64,000 nucleotides of DNA from Foliimonas ilicis (GCF_039939195.1 NZ_JBDUUH010000002.1:186001-250000); one strand, 5' to 3'. Numbered from the stretch's first letter, positions 45,606-53,448 are shown. Translations and numbers: made by a program. The notes: a model not told the origin generated them from the letters alone.

Positions 45606-45829
45606 CCTGAAACACCGCTGACTTTTACCTATCGGCAATTGATGTATCGGACTGTCAATCGAGCCATCGCCGCTCATGGCGGAAACCATCTCCCGCTTCC
45701 ATTGCGCTGATCCTTGGTCCAGCCGCTGGCCTGACGCCATCAACCCATAAAGGGTCGGCTATGCGAGCATGCCGCCGCTCCAGCTTCGCCTGCGCGGTGA
45801 TTGCGGCCATCGGCCGGACATATCGGGCG

Positions 45830-45878
45830 CCTGTCGCGCGGGAGATGGTCTCCCGCCTCCGAGACAGGAGCCGGTCAG
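45830..45878 (+). promoter_or_regulatory. Structured leader of a small membrane gene
   Basis: The outer stem CCTGTC (45830-45835) pairs with GACAGG (45863-45868), and an inner stem GCGGGAGA (45838-45845) with TCTCCCGC (45849-45856). GGAG (45867-45870) and the ATG at 45879 follow. The nested-stem plus ribosome-site layout resembles the ardC and parB leaders, although the sequence differs, so kinship is uncertain. Confidence 0.5.
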
Positions 45879-46046
45879 ATGTCCCTCAATCAAGCTCACG
45901 CCTTCGCCTTCAGCCTCGCCACCACCCTTATGGTCTCGATCGTCATCTTCCAGGCAGGCGACGGCACCATGGGCGTCATGCCGGCCGGCGAATATGACGG
46001 CGAGGTCGCCGCCATCGTTCACGAGGTCGATCCCTTCGCCCGCTGA
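45879..46046 (+). CDS. Very small membrane protein
   Basis: A 55-residue protein (MSLNQAHAFAFSLATTLMVSIVIFQAGDGTMGVMPAGEYDGEVAAIVHEVDPFAR) with one hydrophobic segment near residues 8-25 and an acidic tail. It has a well-placed GGAG site and a structured leader. No family was recognised. Confidence 0.5.
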   Translation: MSLNQAHAFAFSLATTLMVSIVIFQAGDGTMGVMPAGEYDGEVAAIVHEVDPFAR

Positions 46047-46190
46047 TCGCGGGCAATTTCACAGGGCCGTAAGCGGAAGTCCCATGGGATTTCCGCGCCC
46101 GTCCAGCCTTCTATTCGGCTACACTGGCAACGCGCCGTGGTGGTGGTGGAGGCGCGACCGTCAGACCTTTATCTCACGGAGAACACCACC

Positions 46191-46631
46191 ATGATCTTCA
46201 TCGGCATCCTCTCCAGCATCGCAGCAATCGGCGTTTTGTGCTGGCTGCTGTTCACATTGGCCGTCTTCGCGCTCCCGTTCTTCGCCGGCGTCAGCGCCGC
46301 GACGTGGGCCTATCAGACCGGCGCCGGCTGGCTCGGCGCGATCCTCATCGGCTTTGTCACCGCCGCACTGACGCTCGGCCTCGGGCAATTCCTACTCGCC
46401 TTCATCCGTCCGCTCTGGATACGGCTCGCGATCGCACTCGCCTTCGTCGCGCCTGCGGCGCTCGCCGGCTACCATGCGACACATGGCATCGTGAAACACA
46501 CCATGCCCTCCGACACCTGGCAGATCATCTTTTCCGTCATCGGCGCAATCGCCGTTGGCATCACGGCGCTGATCCGGGTGACGGCGATGGCCGCGCCCCG
46601 GCCGACCGGGCAAAACGTCGCGCGCGCCTAA
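46191..46631 (+). CDS. Small multi-pass membrane protein
   Basis: A 146-residue, strongly hydrophobic protein with about four membrane segments (ILSSIAAIGVLCWLLFTLAVFALPFFAGVSAA, GAGWLGAILIGFVTAALTLGLGQFLLAF, IALAFVAPAALAG, IIFSVIGAIAVGITALIRV). It resembles unnamed membrane proteins of alphaproteobacterial ICEs found near DUF736 genes. Function unknown. Confidence 0.65.
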   Translation: MIFIGILSSIAAIGVLCWLLFTLAVFALPFFAGVSAATWAYQTGAGWLGAILIGFVTAALTLGLGQFLLAFIRPLWIRLAIALAFVAPAALAGYHATHGIVKHTMPSDTWQIIFSVIGAIAVGITALIRVTAMAAPRPTGQNVARA

Positions 46632-47213
46632 CATCGTTGCCGGCGGCGGGCAGTACGGTAGCTTGAGCTTGATGTCACCTAGCGCGCTCCTCGTCGTCAG
46701 GATGGCTTGCAATCGCGTTGATCGGATCGACGGCTAATCCCAGCCGACGCGTCACTCCCTCGGTGACGGCGCTGGCGTCAATGCCGTGACAACGCGCCCG
46801 ACGGTGCGAGTGTCGAGAGGGGCGATCTCGCGGGCGACGGGCAGGAAGCGACGGTACGTAGCGTCAGACGGAGCGGGTTCGAACCGCGGTGTCCGGGGTG
46901 GTCACGGTCATATCGGTCCTGGGTGGCCGCCACGTTCTCCTGTGATGCGTCTCTGTCAGGTCGACCGCTCCAAAACGGCCTCTTCAATGGGCTGATCTGG
47001 CCGAAGGTCGGCTGCGCCTCGATCGCCTATGCCGCAACAGCGGCGTCGGAACTTTCTTCCCCTGCCGGCTACGCCGTCATTCCTCGCGCGCCAAGAAAGC
47101 CCCTCCTTTGCTGTCAGGCCCCTGCGGGGTGCGCCGTCAATCGCCTCCGGCCTGTCGATCGCCATCGAGGCCGCAATGGTGCGGGCTCGGAACAGAGTTC
47201 AAGGAGAACTACC
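46632..47213. other. Gene-free interval before the DUF736 gene
   Basis: This 582-base stretch has open frames but none with a good ribosome-binding site or recognisable product. It contains a nested inverted repeat near 46796-46842 (GCCCG / CGGGC around CGAGA / TCTCG) and ends in an AAGGAG site (47201-47206) for the DUF736 gene. It may hold promoters or a gene remnant. Confidence 0.4.
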
Positions 47214-47540
47214 ATGGCGACCATCGGCACCTTCAAGAAGACCGGCAACAACGAGTTCACCGGCGAAATCGTCACCCTCAGTGTCCAGACCAAGAACGTC
47301 CGCATCGTCCCCGAGGCCCGCGCTACCGGCGAGAACGCCCCCAGCCACCGCCTGTTCGTCGGCCGCGCCGAAATCGGCGCCGCCTGGTCCAAGACCTCCA
47401 ACGAGGGCCGCGCCTACCTGGGCCTGAAGCTCGACGATCCCAGCTTCAACGCCCCGATCTACGCCAACCTCTTCGACGACGAGGAAGGCGAAGGCTACAG
47501 CCTCATCTGGTCCCGCCCCAACCGCCGCAACGGCGATTAA
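47214..47540 (+). CDS. DUF736 protein (copy A)
   Basis: A 108-residue DUF736 protein (MATIGTFKKTGNNEFTGEIVTLSVQTKNVRIVPEAR... GAAWSKTSNEGRAYLGLKLDDPSFNAPIYANLFDDEEGEGYSLIWSRP). DUF736 genes are a hallmark of this element family. It has a strong AAGGAG site. A second, divergent copy is at 53494-53841. Confidence 0.85.
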   Translation: MATIGTFKKTGNNEFTGEIVTLSVQTKNVRIVPEARATGENAPSHRLFVGRAEIGAAWSKTSNEGRAYLGLKLDDPSFNAPIYANLFDDEEGEGYSLIWSRPNRRNGD

Positions 47541-47670
47541 GGCCAGCGCGACGCCCCGTCCGGACAATCCGGGCGGGGCCAATCGCTTTGAGAGCGACCG
47601 AATCAGTTGGCACCCCCTGAGTGCCCAGCCATCCCGCCAAGCCAGTATGAGGTAGCATCCTCGCCAAAGA

Positions 47671-47687
47671 GCGACTATTATAGTCGT
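47671..47687. promoter_or_regulatory. Element operator, copy 3 (xre autoregulation)
   Basis: GCGACTATTATAGTCGT, the same palindrome as at 28250 and 31507. It is 43 bases before the xre start, the position expected for autoregulation. Confidence 0.75.
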
Positions 47688-47718
47688 AGTTCTAGCATGT
47701 GCGTAGGTCTGAGTGGGA

Positions 47719-47738
47719 GGTGATCATGCATGATCACC
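47719..47738. promoter_or_regulatory. Perfect palindrome over the xre start codon
   Basis: GGTGATCATGCATGATCACC is a 20-base perfect palindrome that spans the end of the GGAGG ribosome-binding site and the ATG at 47730. It could be a second operator, or a hairpin that hides the start codon. Confidence 0.6.
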
Positions 47739-47975
47739 GCCCGACAATCGCGGGCCGCACGCGCGTTGCTGGGTTGGACACAGGAGACGCTCGCTGACAA
47801 GGCCCGAGTATCATTGACCGCGCTTAAGCGCCTCGAGTCCGAAAACGGGCTCGCGGTATACGAGGCGACGCGCGATGAGGTTCGACGGGCATTTGAGGCA
47901 AGCGGCATCGTTCTCCTGAACTCCGACCGGGGCGAAGGAGTGATGATCGTTCGTGCAAAGCAACCGAAAGCATAG
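47730..47975 (+). CDS. Xre-family transcriptional regulator (QseC-like)
   Basis: An 81-residue single-domain Cro/CI-type protein. The helix-turn-helix is SRAARALLGWTQETLADKARVSLTALKRLESENG. In ICEMlSymR7A the small Xre-type regulator QseC sits beside qseM and controls it; here the neighbour downstream is a DUF2285 protein, so the same role is inferred. The regulator most probably binds the CTATWATAG palindromes, including the one in its own promoter. GTGGGAGG precedes the ATG. Confidence 0.82.
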   Translation: MITARQSRAARALLGWTQETLADKARVSLTALKRLESENGLAVYEATRDEVRRAFEASGIVLLNSDRGEGVMIVRAKQPKA

Positions 47976-48077
47976 CAGACAGCCCGCCTTCCGGCCCGGC
48001 ACTCTTCACATTGCGATCATTTCGGGATTGGTTAACAAATCCCTCCGAAATGGATATCATCGGTGCTGGGGGTCTCG

Positions 48078-48341
48078 GTGACACAAGTGACGTTTAAGGA
48101 CGAACCACCTCAGAGTGCTGCGCTCACGACCTATGATCGTGAGCATCTGAAGACCTATCTGCGACTGCTCGATGCCGACGCAGAGGGCTGCCCTTGGGAA
48201 GAAATAGTTCATGTGGTTTTCGGCCTGGATGCCGAGAAGGAGCCAGATCGCGCGGGGCGTGTATACGCGACGCATCTGGCCCGCGCCAAATGGATGACCG
48301 AAAACGGCCTGCGCCACCTGATCCGGTCAAGCTACCACTGA
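48078..48341 (+). CDS. QseM-like antiactivator (DUF2285)
   Basis: An 87-residue DUF2285 protein: TAYDREHLKTYLRLLDADAE-type core (here LTTYDREHLKTYLRLLDADAEG), then WEEIVHVVFGLDAEKEPDRAGRVYATHLARAKWMTENGLRHLI. In ICEMlSymR7A QseM is a small DUF2285 protein that binds and inhibits TraR and the excision activator FseA. The location between an Xre gene and an FseA-like gene supports this. GTG 48078 is preferred, with GGGGG just upstream; an in-frame GTG at 48063 is an alternative. Confidence 0.8.
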   Translation: MTQVTFKDEPPQSAALTTYDREHLKTYLRLLDADAEGCPWEEIVHVVFGLDAEKEPDRAGRVYATHLARAKWMTENGLRHLIRSSYH

Positions 48342-48350
48342 CGGACACGA

Positions 48351-48371
48351 GTGATGCGTGGGCCGCATCAC
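48351..48371. promoter_or_regulatory. Hairpin between the qseM-like and fseA-like genes
   Basis: GTGATGCG and CGCATCAC form an 8-base-pair stem around a TGGGC loop, 10 bases after the qseM-like stop. There is no T run, so it may be an operator dyad or mRNA processing site rather than a terminator. Confidence 0.5.
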
Positions 48372-48463
48372 GTGGCGCCAACTTCGAACTTCCCAACGTA
48401 CACACAACTTGGAATCGTGAGCGCCGTATTGCTCGCCATAACGCAAGCAAACGGGAGGATGTC

Positions 48464-49223
48464 ATGCCAGAGGAAGGTAGTTGGCGGACGAGTTCCGCCT
48501 ACGATTATGTTGACAGCTTGAATACGTCTGATCTCGCTTGGGAATTTCTGCGGCGAAATCCCGACTATCGTCGGGAATTCACCCAATTACAAAATGGCGA
48601 GCAAGCTGACGCCGACAAAATCCTTGCTCTGCTGGAACACTGGGGGTTGTCTTTTCGCTATCGACCCAGCACTCAATGCCTTGGCGACACCGATCTCCTG
48701 GACCCCAATCGCCGACCCGTCCAAAATTATTCTCAGCCAGTTCCCGGCCGCGCCTGCAGACGGACTTTCTAGCAGCGCCGTCCATGCGGTTGCCATTTCC
48801 ACGGCATTGGATGGCACTCTCCGCCTTCGATTTGGTGAGCACTCGTTCGATGTGCAGATCATCGGAGACGGCCGAGCTTCGCCATTAGCCGCAGTAGTGC
48901 TGCTGAATGAAGATACGCACGATCGACTCCACGCCCTCGACCGGTTCTGGCGATCTGTAAGCAGCAACGGCGGTCCGCCCGACGGGCGCATCACGCCCCA
49001 GCGACGTTTGCGGCTCCGCATGATGTTGCAGGCGCTTGATGGCCGCGACGAGGGCGCGACCTACCGCTCGATCGCAGAGGCGCTCTTCCCTCGCCATACG
49101 CTTCATGCCGGATCATGGGCGGTCAATTCCATTCGCGAAACGACGATCCGCCTCGTTCGTGACGGCGTCAAACTGGTCCGCGGGGGTTACCGCGATTTGC
49201 TTCGCTACTCCCGCCGATCCTAG
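48464..49223 (+). CDS. fseA: FseA-like excision activator made by +1 frameshift
   Basis: Two overlapping frames. Frame one starts at ATG 48464, with a GGGAGG site, and reads DUF6499-like MPEEGSWRTSSAYDYVDSL... LLEHWGLSF; unshifted it ends at 48772 (102 residues). At UUU 48653-48655 a +1 slip to UUC at 48654-48656 enters the second frame, AIDPALNALATPISW..., a DUF2285 protein ending at 49223. The joined product is 252 residues. In ICEMlSymR7A, msi172 and msi171 fuse to FseA by +1 slippage of tRNA-Phe from UUU to UUC within a conserved motif; the same slip bases, partner domains and gene order occur here. Read unshifted it would look like a broken gene. Confidence 0.85.
48653..48656 (+). promoter_or_regulatory. 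+1 programmed ribosomal frameshift site (UUU-C)
   Basis: Within WGLSFRY (tgg ggg ttg tct ttt cgc), UUU at 48653-48655 is followed by C, so a tRNA-Phe can re-pair with UUC at 48654-48656. The next codon, GCT at 48657, continues into the DUF2285 frame. Frame one has no other route to a DUF2285 domain. Confidence 0.75.
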
Positions 49224-49360
49224 CCGCTTACACGCCACCGCAGCGTGTCGATTTTACGCGGCTACCTTCGACATGGAGAGACGGGCTGTCTGAAGCCACC
49301 GTGCTCTGACACCGCCGATTGCCACCGGCGGCGTCCGATCACCGCACGGAGGTTTCGATC

Positions 49361-49639
49361 ATGGCCGCACAACAGGCGGGCTTGCCGCCACGCTTTCTTC
49401 GCACACCAGAAGCCGCCCGCTTTCTCGGGCTCTCCGGTCGGACCCTTGAAAAGCACCGCACCTATGGGACCGGCCCGGCCTTCCTCAAGCTCGGCGGGCG
49501 AGTCGTGTACGCCTTGGAAGAATTACAGCGCTGGGCGGAGCGCGGGGCAAAGACGTCGACGTCTGATCCCGGGCATGGCGGGTTGTCTGCCGCGAAGCCG
49601 CAGGCCGGCCGCCTAGGCGGCATGGCCGGCTCCCGCTGA
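49361..49639 (+). CDS. rdfS: RdfS-like excisionase (AlpA/MerR-type HTH)
   Basis: A 92-residue protein with a winged helix-turn-helix of the AlpA/excisionase type: RFLRTPEAARFLGLSGRTLEKHRTYGTGPAFLKLGGRVVYALEELQRWAERG. RdfS is the recombination directionality factor that drives excision of ICEMlSymR7A, and its gene is the target of FseA; its position directly after the fseA-like gene fits. A GGAGG site (49348-49352) precedes ATG 49361. The C-terminal 30 residues are Gly/Ala-rich. Confidence 0.82.
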   Translation: MAAQQAGLPPRFLRTPEAARFLGLSGRTLEKHRTYGTGPAFLKLGGRVVYALEELQRWAERGAKTSTSDPGHGGLSAAKPQAGRLGGMAGSR

Positions 49640-49650
49640 GCCGCTTTGCC

Positions 49651-50538
49651 ATGTTGTCCCGGCACCATCCGCACGATGAGCGAGCGCAGCTCGATCTGTT
49701 CCGGGCACTCCCCGGCGATCTCGCGCCGCGCGACGCGCAGGACCTCATGGCCTATCCATTCTTCTCGCTTGCCAAGTCGAAGCGCCTGGCGCCGATCGAC
49801 TTCAAGGCAGGCTCGGTGAAGATCCGTGTCGAAGCCGTGCCCGAGCACGGCATGGCAACGATCTGGGACGCCGATGTTCTGATCTGGGCGGCCTCGCAAA
49901 TCGTCGAGGCCCGTGACGTCGGCCTGCGCCCGTCACGCCTGATGGCGACCACGCCTTACGAGATACTGAACTTCATTGGACGCGGTGTCTCGCTGCGCGA
50001 TTACGACCGACTGAAGGCCGCGCTCGACCGCCTCCAGTCCACCACCATAGCGACATCCATTCGCCAGCCGACCGAGCGGCGGATGCACCGCTTTTCCTGG
50101 ATCAACGAGTGGAAGGAACGCGCCGATCACCGCGGCCGCCCGCTCGGGCTCGAACTGATCGTACCCGACTGGTTCTACGCGGCTGTCCTCGATGATGCTC
50201 TCGTCCTCACGATCGACCGCAACTATTTCAGGCTGACCGGCGGTCTGGAGCGCTGGCTCTACCGCCTCGTGCGCAAGCATGGCGGCAAGCAGGAATACGG
50301 CTGGAGCTTCGACTTTCCGCATCTGCACGCGAAGTCCGGCAGTCTCTCGCCGCTCAAGCATTTCGCCTACGACCTGCGCGACATCGTCCGCCGCCAGCCG
50401 CTGCCTGGCTATCGGCTGACCATCGAGCAGTGCTTCGGCGGCCCCGAAATTCTGTCCTTCGTACCCACCGATCCCGACGCGCTCGGCATCCCGCGCCGCC
50501 GTCGCCGCTCGACAACTCGACCTGGGGATAAGCTGTGA
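49651..50538 (+). CDS. repA: RepA-type replication initiator
   Basis: A 295-residue plasmid replication initiator of the RepA/TrfA-like type found on alphaproteobacterial elements (PFFSLAKSKRLAPIDF... ATIWDADVLIWAASQIVEARD... TPYEILNFIGRG... ALDRLQSTTIATSIRQP... RWLYRLVRKHGGKQEYGWSFDFPHLHAKSGS). Iterons begin six bases after its stop, and ParA follows. The gene lies 12 bases after the rdfS-like gene, which suggests that replication and excision are co-expressed. Confidence 0.85.
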   Translation: MLSRHHPHDERAQLDLFRALPGDLAPRDAQDLMAYPFFSLAKSKRLAPIDFKAGSVKIRVEAVPEHGMATIWDADVLIWAASQIVEARDVGLRPSRLMATTPYEILNFIGRGVSLRDYDRLKAALDRLQSTTIATSIRQPTERRMHRFSWINEWKERADHRGRPLGLELIVPDWFYAAVLDDALVLTIDRNYFRLTGGLERWLYRLVRKHGGKQEYGWSFDFPHLHAKSGSLSPLKHFAYDLRDIVRRQPLPGYRLTIEQCFGGPEILSFVPTDPDALGIPRRRRRSTTRPGDKL

Positions 50539-50746
50539 ATCATCTCGTGCTATCAGGGACCGGCGCTATCGTGCCATCGGGGACCGGACTCTCGTGCTAT
50601 CGGGGACCGGAATCGTCGATTCATCGCGCTGAATCAGCAGCTTGCGAGCCCCGTAACTTATCTAACCTAGATTCCTACGGAATCTTTCTAACGCAAACGC
50701 GTTTTTCGACCGCTGTGGACGAGTCCCCGATCGCCGGGAGACCGTC
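50539..50746. other. Putative iteron origin of replication (oriV)
   Basis: Three direct repeats of CTCGTGCTATCRGGGACCGG: 50544-50563, 50568-50587 (two mismatches) and 50591-50610, spaced 24 and 23 bases apart, about two helical turns. A less GC-rich tract (50655-50700) with the dyad AGATTCCTACGGAATCT (50669-50685) follows. Iterons next to an initiator gene and a lower-GC tract are the usual parts of an iteron-type oriV. Confidence 0.72.
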
Positions 50747-51400
50747 ATGATCGTCGCGTTCCTCAACCAGAAGGGTGGCGTCGGCAAAACGACGTTGGCG
50801 CTGCACCTCGCCGGCGAATGGGCACGGGACGGCAAGCGCGTCACGCTGATCGACGCCGATCCGCAAGGCTCGGCGCTGGACTGGTCACAGCAGCGCAGCC
50901 GGGAGGGATTGGAGCGGCTCTTCGGTGTTGTCGGCTTGGCGCGCGACACGCTCCACCGCGAAGCGCCGGAGCTGGCGCGCGACGTCGATCATGTCGTCAT
51001 CGACGGACCGCCGCGTGTCGCCGGTCTGATGCGTTCGGCGCTGCTCGCCGCCGATCTTGTACTGATCCCGGTGCAGCCGTCGCCGCTCGACGGCTGGGCG
51101 TCGGCCGAGATGCTGACGCTGCTCAGCGAAGCGCGGATCTATCGACCGGACCTCAAGGCGCGGTTCGTACTGAACCGCTGTGCCGCCCGCACGATCCTCG
51201 CCCGAGAAACCGCCGAGACGCTCGCGGAGCATGATCCCCCGCCGCTCCTGACCACCATCGGCCAGCGCATCGCTTTTGCTGATGTCGTGCAGACGGGACG
51301 GCTCGCGGCCGAGCAAGACGAGACATCGCCCGCCGCACGCGAGATCGCGGCCTTGGCCGCCGAGATCGACCGGCTTCGCGTCGGGAGGATCGCGCCATGA
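50747..51400 (+). CDS. parA: ParA-family partition ATPase
   Basis: A 217-residue ParA/MinD-type ATPase with a deviant Walker A (LNQKGGVGKTTLALHLA) and IDADPQGSALDWS, followed by HVVIDGPPRV. It lacks an N-terminal DNA-binding domain, so it is of the small type Ib. The four-base overlap with the methyltransferase and the ribbon-helix-helix gene downstream suggest that the latter (52137) may be its partner. Confidence 0.9.
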   Translation: MIVAFLNQKGGVGKTTLALHLAGEWARDGKRVTLIDADPQGSALDWSQQRSREGLERLFGVVGLARDTLHREAPELARDVDHVVIDGPPRVAGLMRSALLAADLVLIPVQPSPLDGWASAEMLTLLSEARIYRPDLKARFVLNRCAARTILARETAETLAEHDPPPLLTTIGQRIAFADVVQTGRLAAEQDETSPAAREIAALAAEIDRLRVGRIAP

Positions 51401-52140
51401 CAATCCTCACCGGCGACTGCCGCGTCGTCATGCCAGCGCACGCGCCGTTCGATCTGATTCTCGCCGATCCTCCCTATGGCGATACCTCCCTTGCCTGGGA
51501 CCGCCGTGTCGACGGTTGGCTGCCGCTCGCGCGCGCTGCGCTCGCACCGAGCGGATCGCTGTGGGTCTTTGGCTCGCTGCGTTGCTTCATGGCCACCGCC
51601 GATCAGTTTGCCGAAGCAGGGCTTCGCCTCGCGCAGGACGTTATCTGGGAGAAGCAGAACGGTAGCAGCTTCCACGCCGACCGCTTCAAGCGAGTTCACG
51701 AGCTGGCTGGCCAGTTCTACCCGACCGGAGTCGCATGGCGTGACATCTACAATGCCGTCCAGACGACGCCTGACGCCACGACACGCACCGTGCGGCGCAA
51801 GCAGCGTCCACCCCACACCGGCCATATCGACGCCGGCTCCTATGTCAGCGAAGACGGCGGACCGCGCCTCATGCGCTCGGTCATCTATGCCCGCAACGCG
51901 CACGGCCATGCCATCCACCCGACCGAGAAACCCAGCGGCCTCCTTGAAATCCTGATCCGCACGAGCTGCCCCAAGGGAGGCCTGGTCGGCGATTGGTTCG
52001 CCGGATCGGGTGCGGCCGGCGAAGCCTGCCGGCTTTCCGGCCGGCGCTATCTCGGCTGCGAGATCGACGCCGACATGGCGGAGCGCGCCCGCGTCCGCGT
52101 CAGCGGCGTGCTGCCCTTCATCGACGGAGCGGCCCAATGA
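51397..52140 (+). CDS. DNA methyltransferase (N4/N6 type)
   Basis: A 247-residue site-specific DNA methyltransferase with the catalytic DPPY motif (LILADPPYGDTSLAWD) near the N-terminus and the SAM motif DWFAGSGAAGEACRLSGRRYLGCEID at the end, an order typical of the beta class. No restriction enzyme gene adjoins it, so it is an orphan. It may modify the element's own DNA for protection or regulate replication. It overlaps both neighbours by four bases. Confidence 0.87.
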   Translation: MTILTGDCRVVMPAHAPFDLILADPPYGDTSLAWDRRVDGWLPLARAALAPSGSLWVFGSLRCFMATADQFAEAGLRLAQDVIWEKQNGSSFHADRFKRVHELAGQFYPTGVAWRDIYNAVQTTPDATTRTVRRKQRPPHTGHIDAGSYVSEDGGPRLMRSVIYARNAHGHAIHPTEKPSGLLEILIRTSCPKGGLVGDWFAGSGAAGEACRLSGRRYLGCEIDADMAERARVRVSGVLPFIDGAAQ

Positions 52141-52391
52141 GTGGGCGCGAGACAAAGCGCAGCTTCGCGTCCCGACCGGCCGATCCGGAAAGCTGGATCA
52201 AGGCGCCGGACCGTCCATCGCCGCGCACAGACCCCGCCGCCGAATTCACCGCCAGGCTGACGATCGACGTCACCGCCGACATGCGAGGCCGGATCAAGAT
52301 TGCCGCCTTCCAGCGCGGACAGACGGTCGCCGACATGCTGCGCGCCCTGTTCGAGCGCGAGTTCCCCACCAGCGAAGGAGAGCCGCGATGA
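52137..52391 (+). CDS. Ribbon-helix-helix DNA-binding protein
   Basis: An 84-residue protein with a disordered basic N-terminus and a ribbon-helix-helix region (EFTARLTIDVTADMRGRIKIAAFQRGQTVADMLRALFEREF). The position three genes into the repA-parA operon suggests a ParG-like centromere-binding partner of ParA. It is coupled on both sides by ATGA overlaps. Confidence 0.75.
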   Translation: MSGRETKRSFASRPADPESWIKAPDRPSPRTDPAAEFTARLTIDVTADMRGRIKIAAFQRGQTVADMLRALFEREFPTSEGEPR

Positions 52392-52906
52392 TCGGTGTCG
52401 CCGACACGTCGCTGCGCAGCGGCTTGCCGCACGCGCCTGCGGCAGATGCACTGACCCATGTCGAGTTGACGTGGGTCGAGAAGAAGATCGAATTCTGGAT
52501 CAGGTTCGGTCGCGAGACGGCCGAACAGATCCTCGACCGACGTCGGCGCGTCGTGTCGTTCGCGCCTGACAGCGTCTTCGCCTTCGTTCGCTGGACCTCC
52601 AACGACTACGGCACCGCACTTTCGCGCCTCGACATCGTGCGCGCCGTCAGTGCGGGCGAGTGCTTCCAGACCCTGCCATTCGTGCGCCCCGGCGGCGACA
52701 TCCTGTTGCGCGCCGATGGCTGGCCGAAGGTCGAGCGCGTCCTCCAGCTCATCGATGCCATCGAGGCGCGGGGCATCGGTGCGATCGACGTTTCGCCTGA
52801 TCACTGGCGCCACGTCCACAACCGTCTGACGGCCGGTGAAGCACCCCGCGCCTACGACGCGCAGCAGCATCGCGCCTTCCTCCTGCGCCGGAGGATCATG
52901 CCATGA
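52388..52906 (+). CDS. DUF2840 protein
   Basis: A 172-residue DUF2840 protein (THVELTWVEKKIEFWIRFGRETAEQILDRRRRVVSFAPDSVFAFVRWTSNDYGT... VRPGGDILLRADGWPKVERVLQLIDAIEARGI). These genes occur next to traF in this element family; the biochemical role is unknown. It is in the same coupled operon. Confidence 0.82.
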   Translation: MIGVADTSLRSGLPHAPAADALTHVELTWVEKKIEFWIRFGRETAEQILDRRRRVVSFAPDSVFAFVRWTSNDYGTALSRLDIVRAVSAGECFQTLPFVRPGGDILLRADGWPKVERVLQLIDAIEARGIGAIDVSPDHWRHVHNRLTAGEAPRAYDAQQHRAFLLRRRIMP

Positions 52907-53448
52907 GCCGCTTTGGATACGTCATGACGACGTACTTCGCGGTGATGCTGATGGGCGTCCTCTCGATCGTTTCCTTCGCGCCGAAGCTGATCTGGAATGC
53001 CTCCGCGAGCACGCCGATCGGCCTCTATGCGATCAGCGCCAGCGACGGATTGGAAGCGTCCGACCTCGTGGCCGTAGCGGCGCCCGAGCCGATCGCCACG
53101 TTCCTTGCCGATGGCGGATATCTGCCACGTGGCGTGCCGCTGCTGAAGCGGGTCGCGGGTCTGCCCGGTCAACGGGTTTGCCGCTCGGGCCACACGATCA
53201 CCGTCGACGGCCAGGCCATCGGCGATGCGCTCGACCGTGATCGCCGGGGCCGCGAACTGCCGATTTGGCGGGGATGCCGCCTCATCGCCGACGACGAGCT
53301 GTTCCTTATGAACTGGCAGGTCCGCGACAGCCTCGACGGCCGTTACTTCGGCCCGCTCCCCGCCACCTCGGTCATCGGCCGGGCCACCCCCCTCTACACC
53401 GACGAGGACGGTGATGACCGCTTCGTCTGGCGCGCGCCGACGCGGTGA
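52903..53448 (+). CDS. traF: TraF-type S26 conjugal peptidase
   Basis: A 181-residue S26 signal-peptidase-like protein with an N-terminal membrane segment (residues 8-27). Ser36 in NASASTPIGLY and Lys82 in VPLLKRVAGLPGQ form the catalytic dyad. TraF of IncP plasmids processes and cyclises the pilin. The C-terminal ADDELFLMNWQVRDSLDGRYFGPLP block is conserved. It overlaps the DUF2840 gene by four bases. Confidence 0.9.
   Translation: MSRFGYVMTTYFAVMLMGVLSIVSFAPKLIWNASASTPIGLYAISASDGLEASDLVAVAAPEPIATFLADGGYLPRGVPLLKRVAGLPGQRVCRSGHTITVDGQAIGDALDRDRRGRELPIWRGCRLIADDELFLMNWQVRDSLDGRYFGPLPATSVIGRATPLYTDEDGDDRFVWRAPTR

Noticed and set aside
46796..46842. A nested GCCCG/CGGGC and CGAGA/TCTCG structure
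   Set aside because: It is about 370 bases from any start codon and lacks the ribosome site of the leader elements, so it was not grouped with them.
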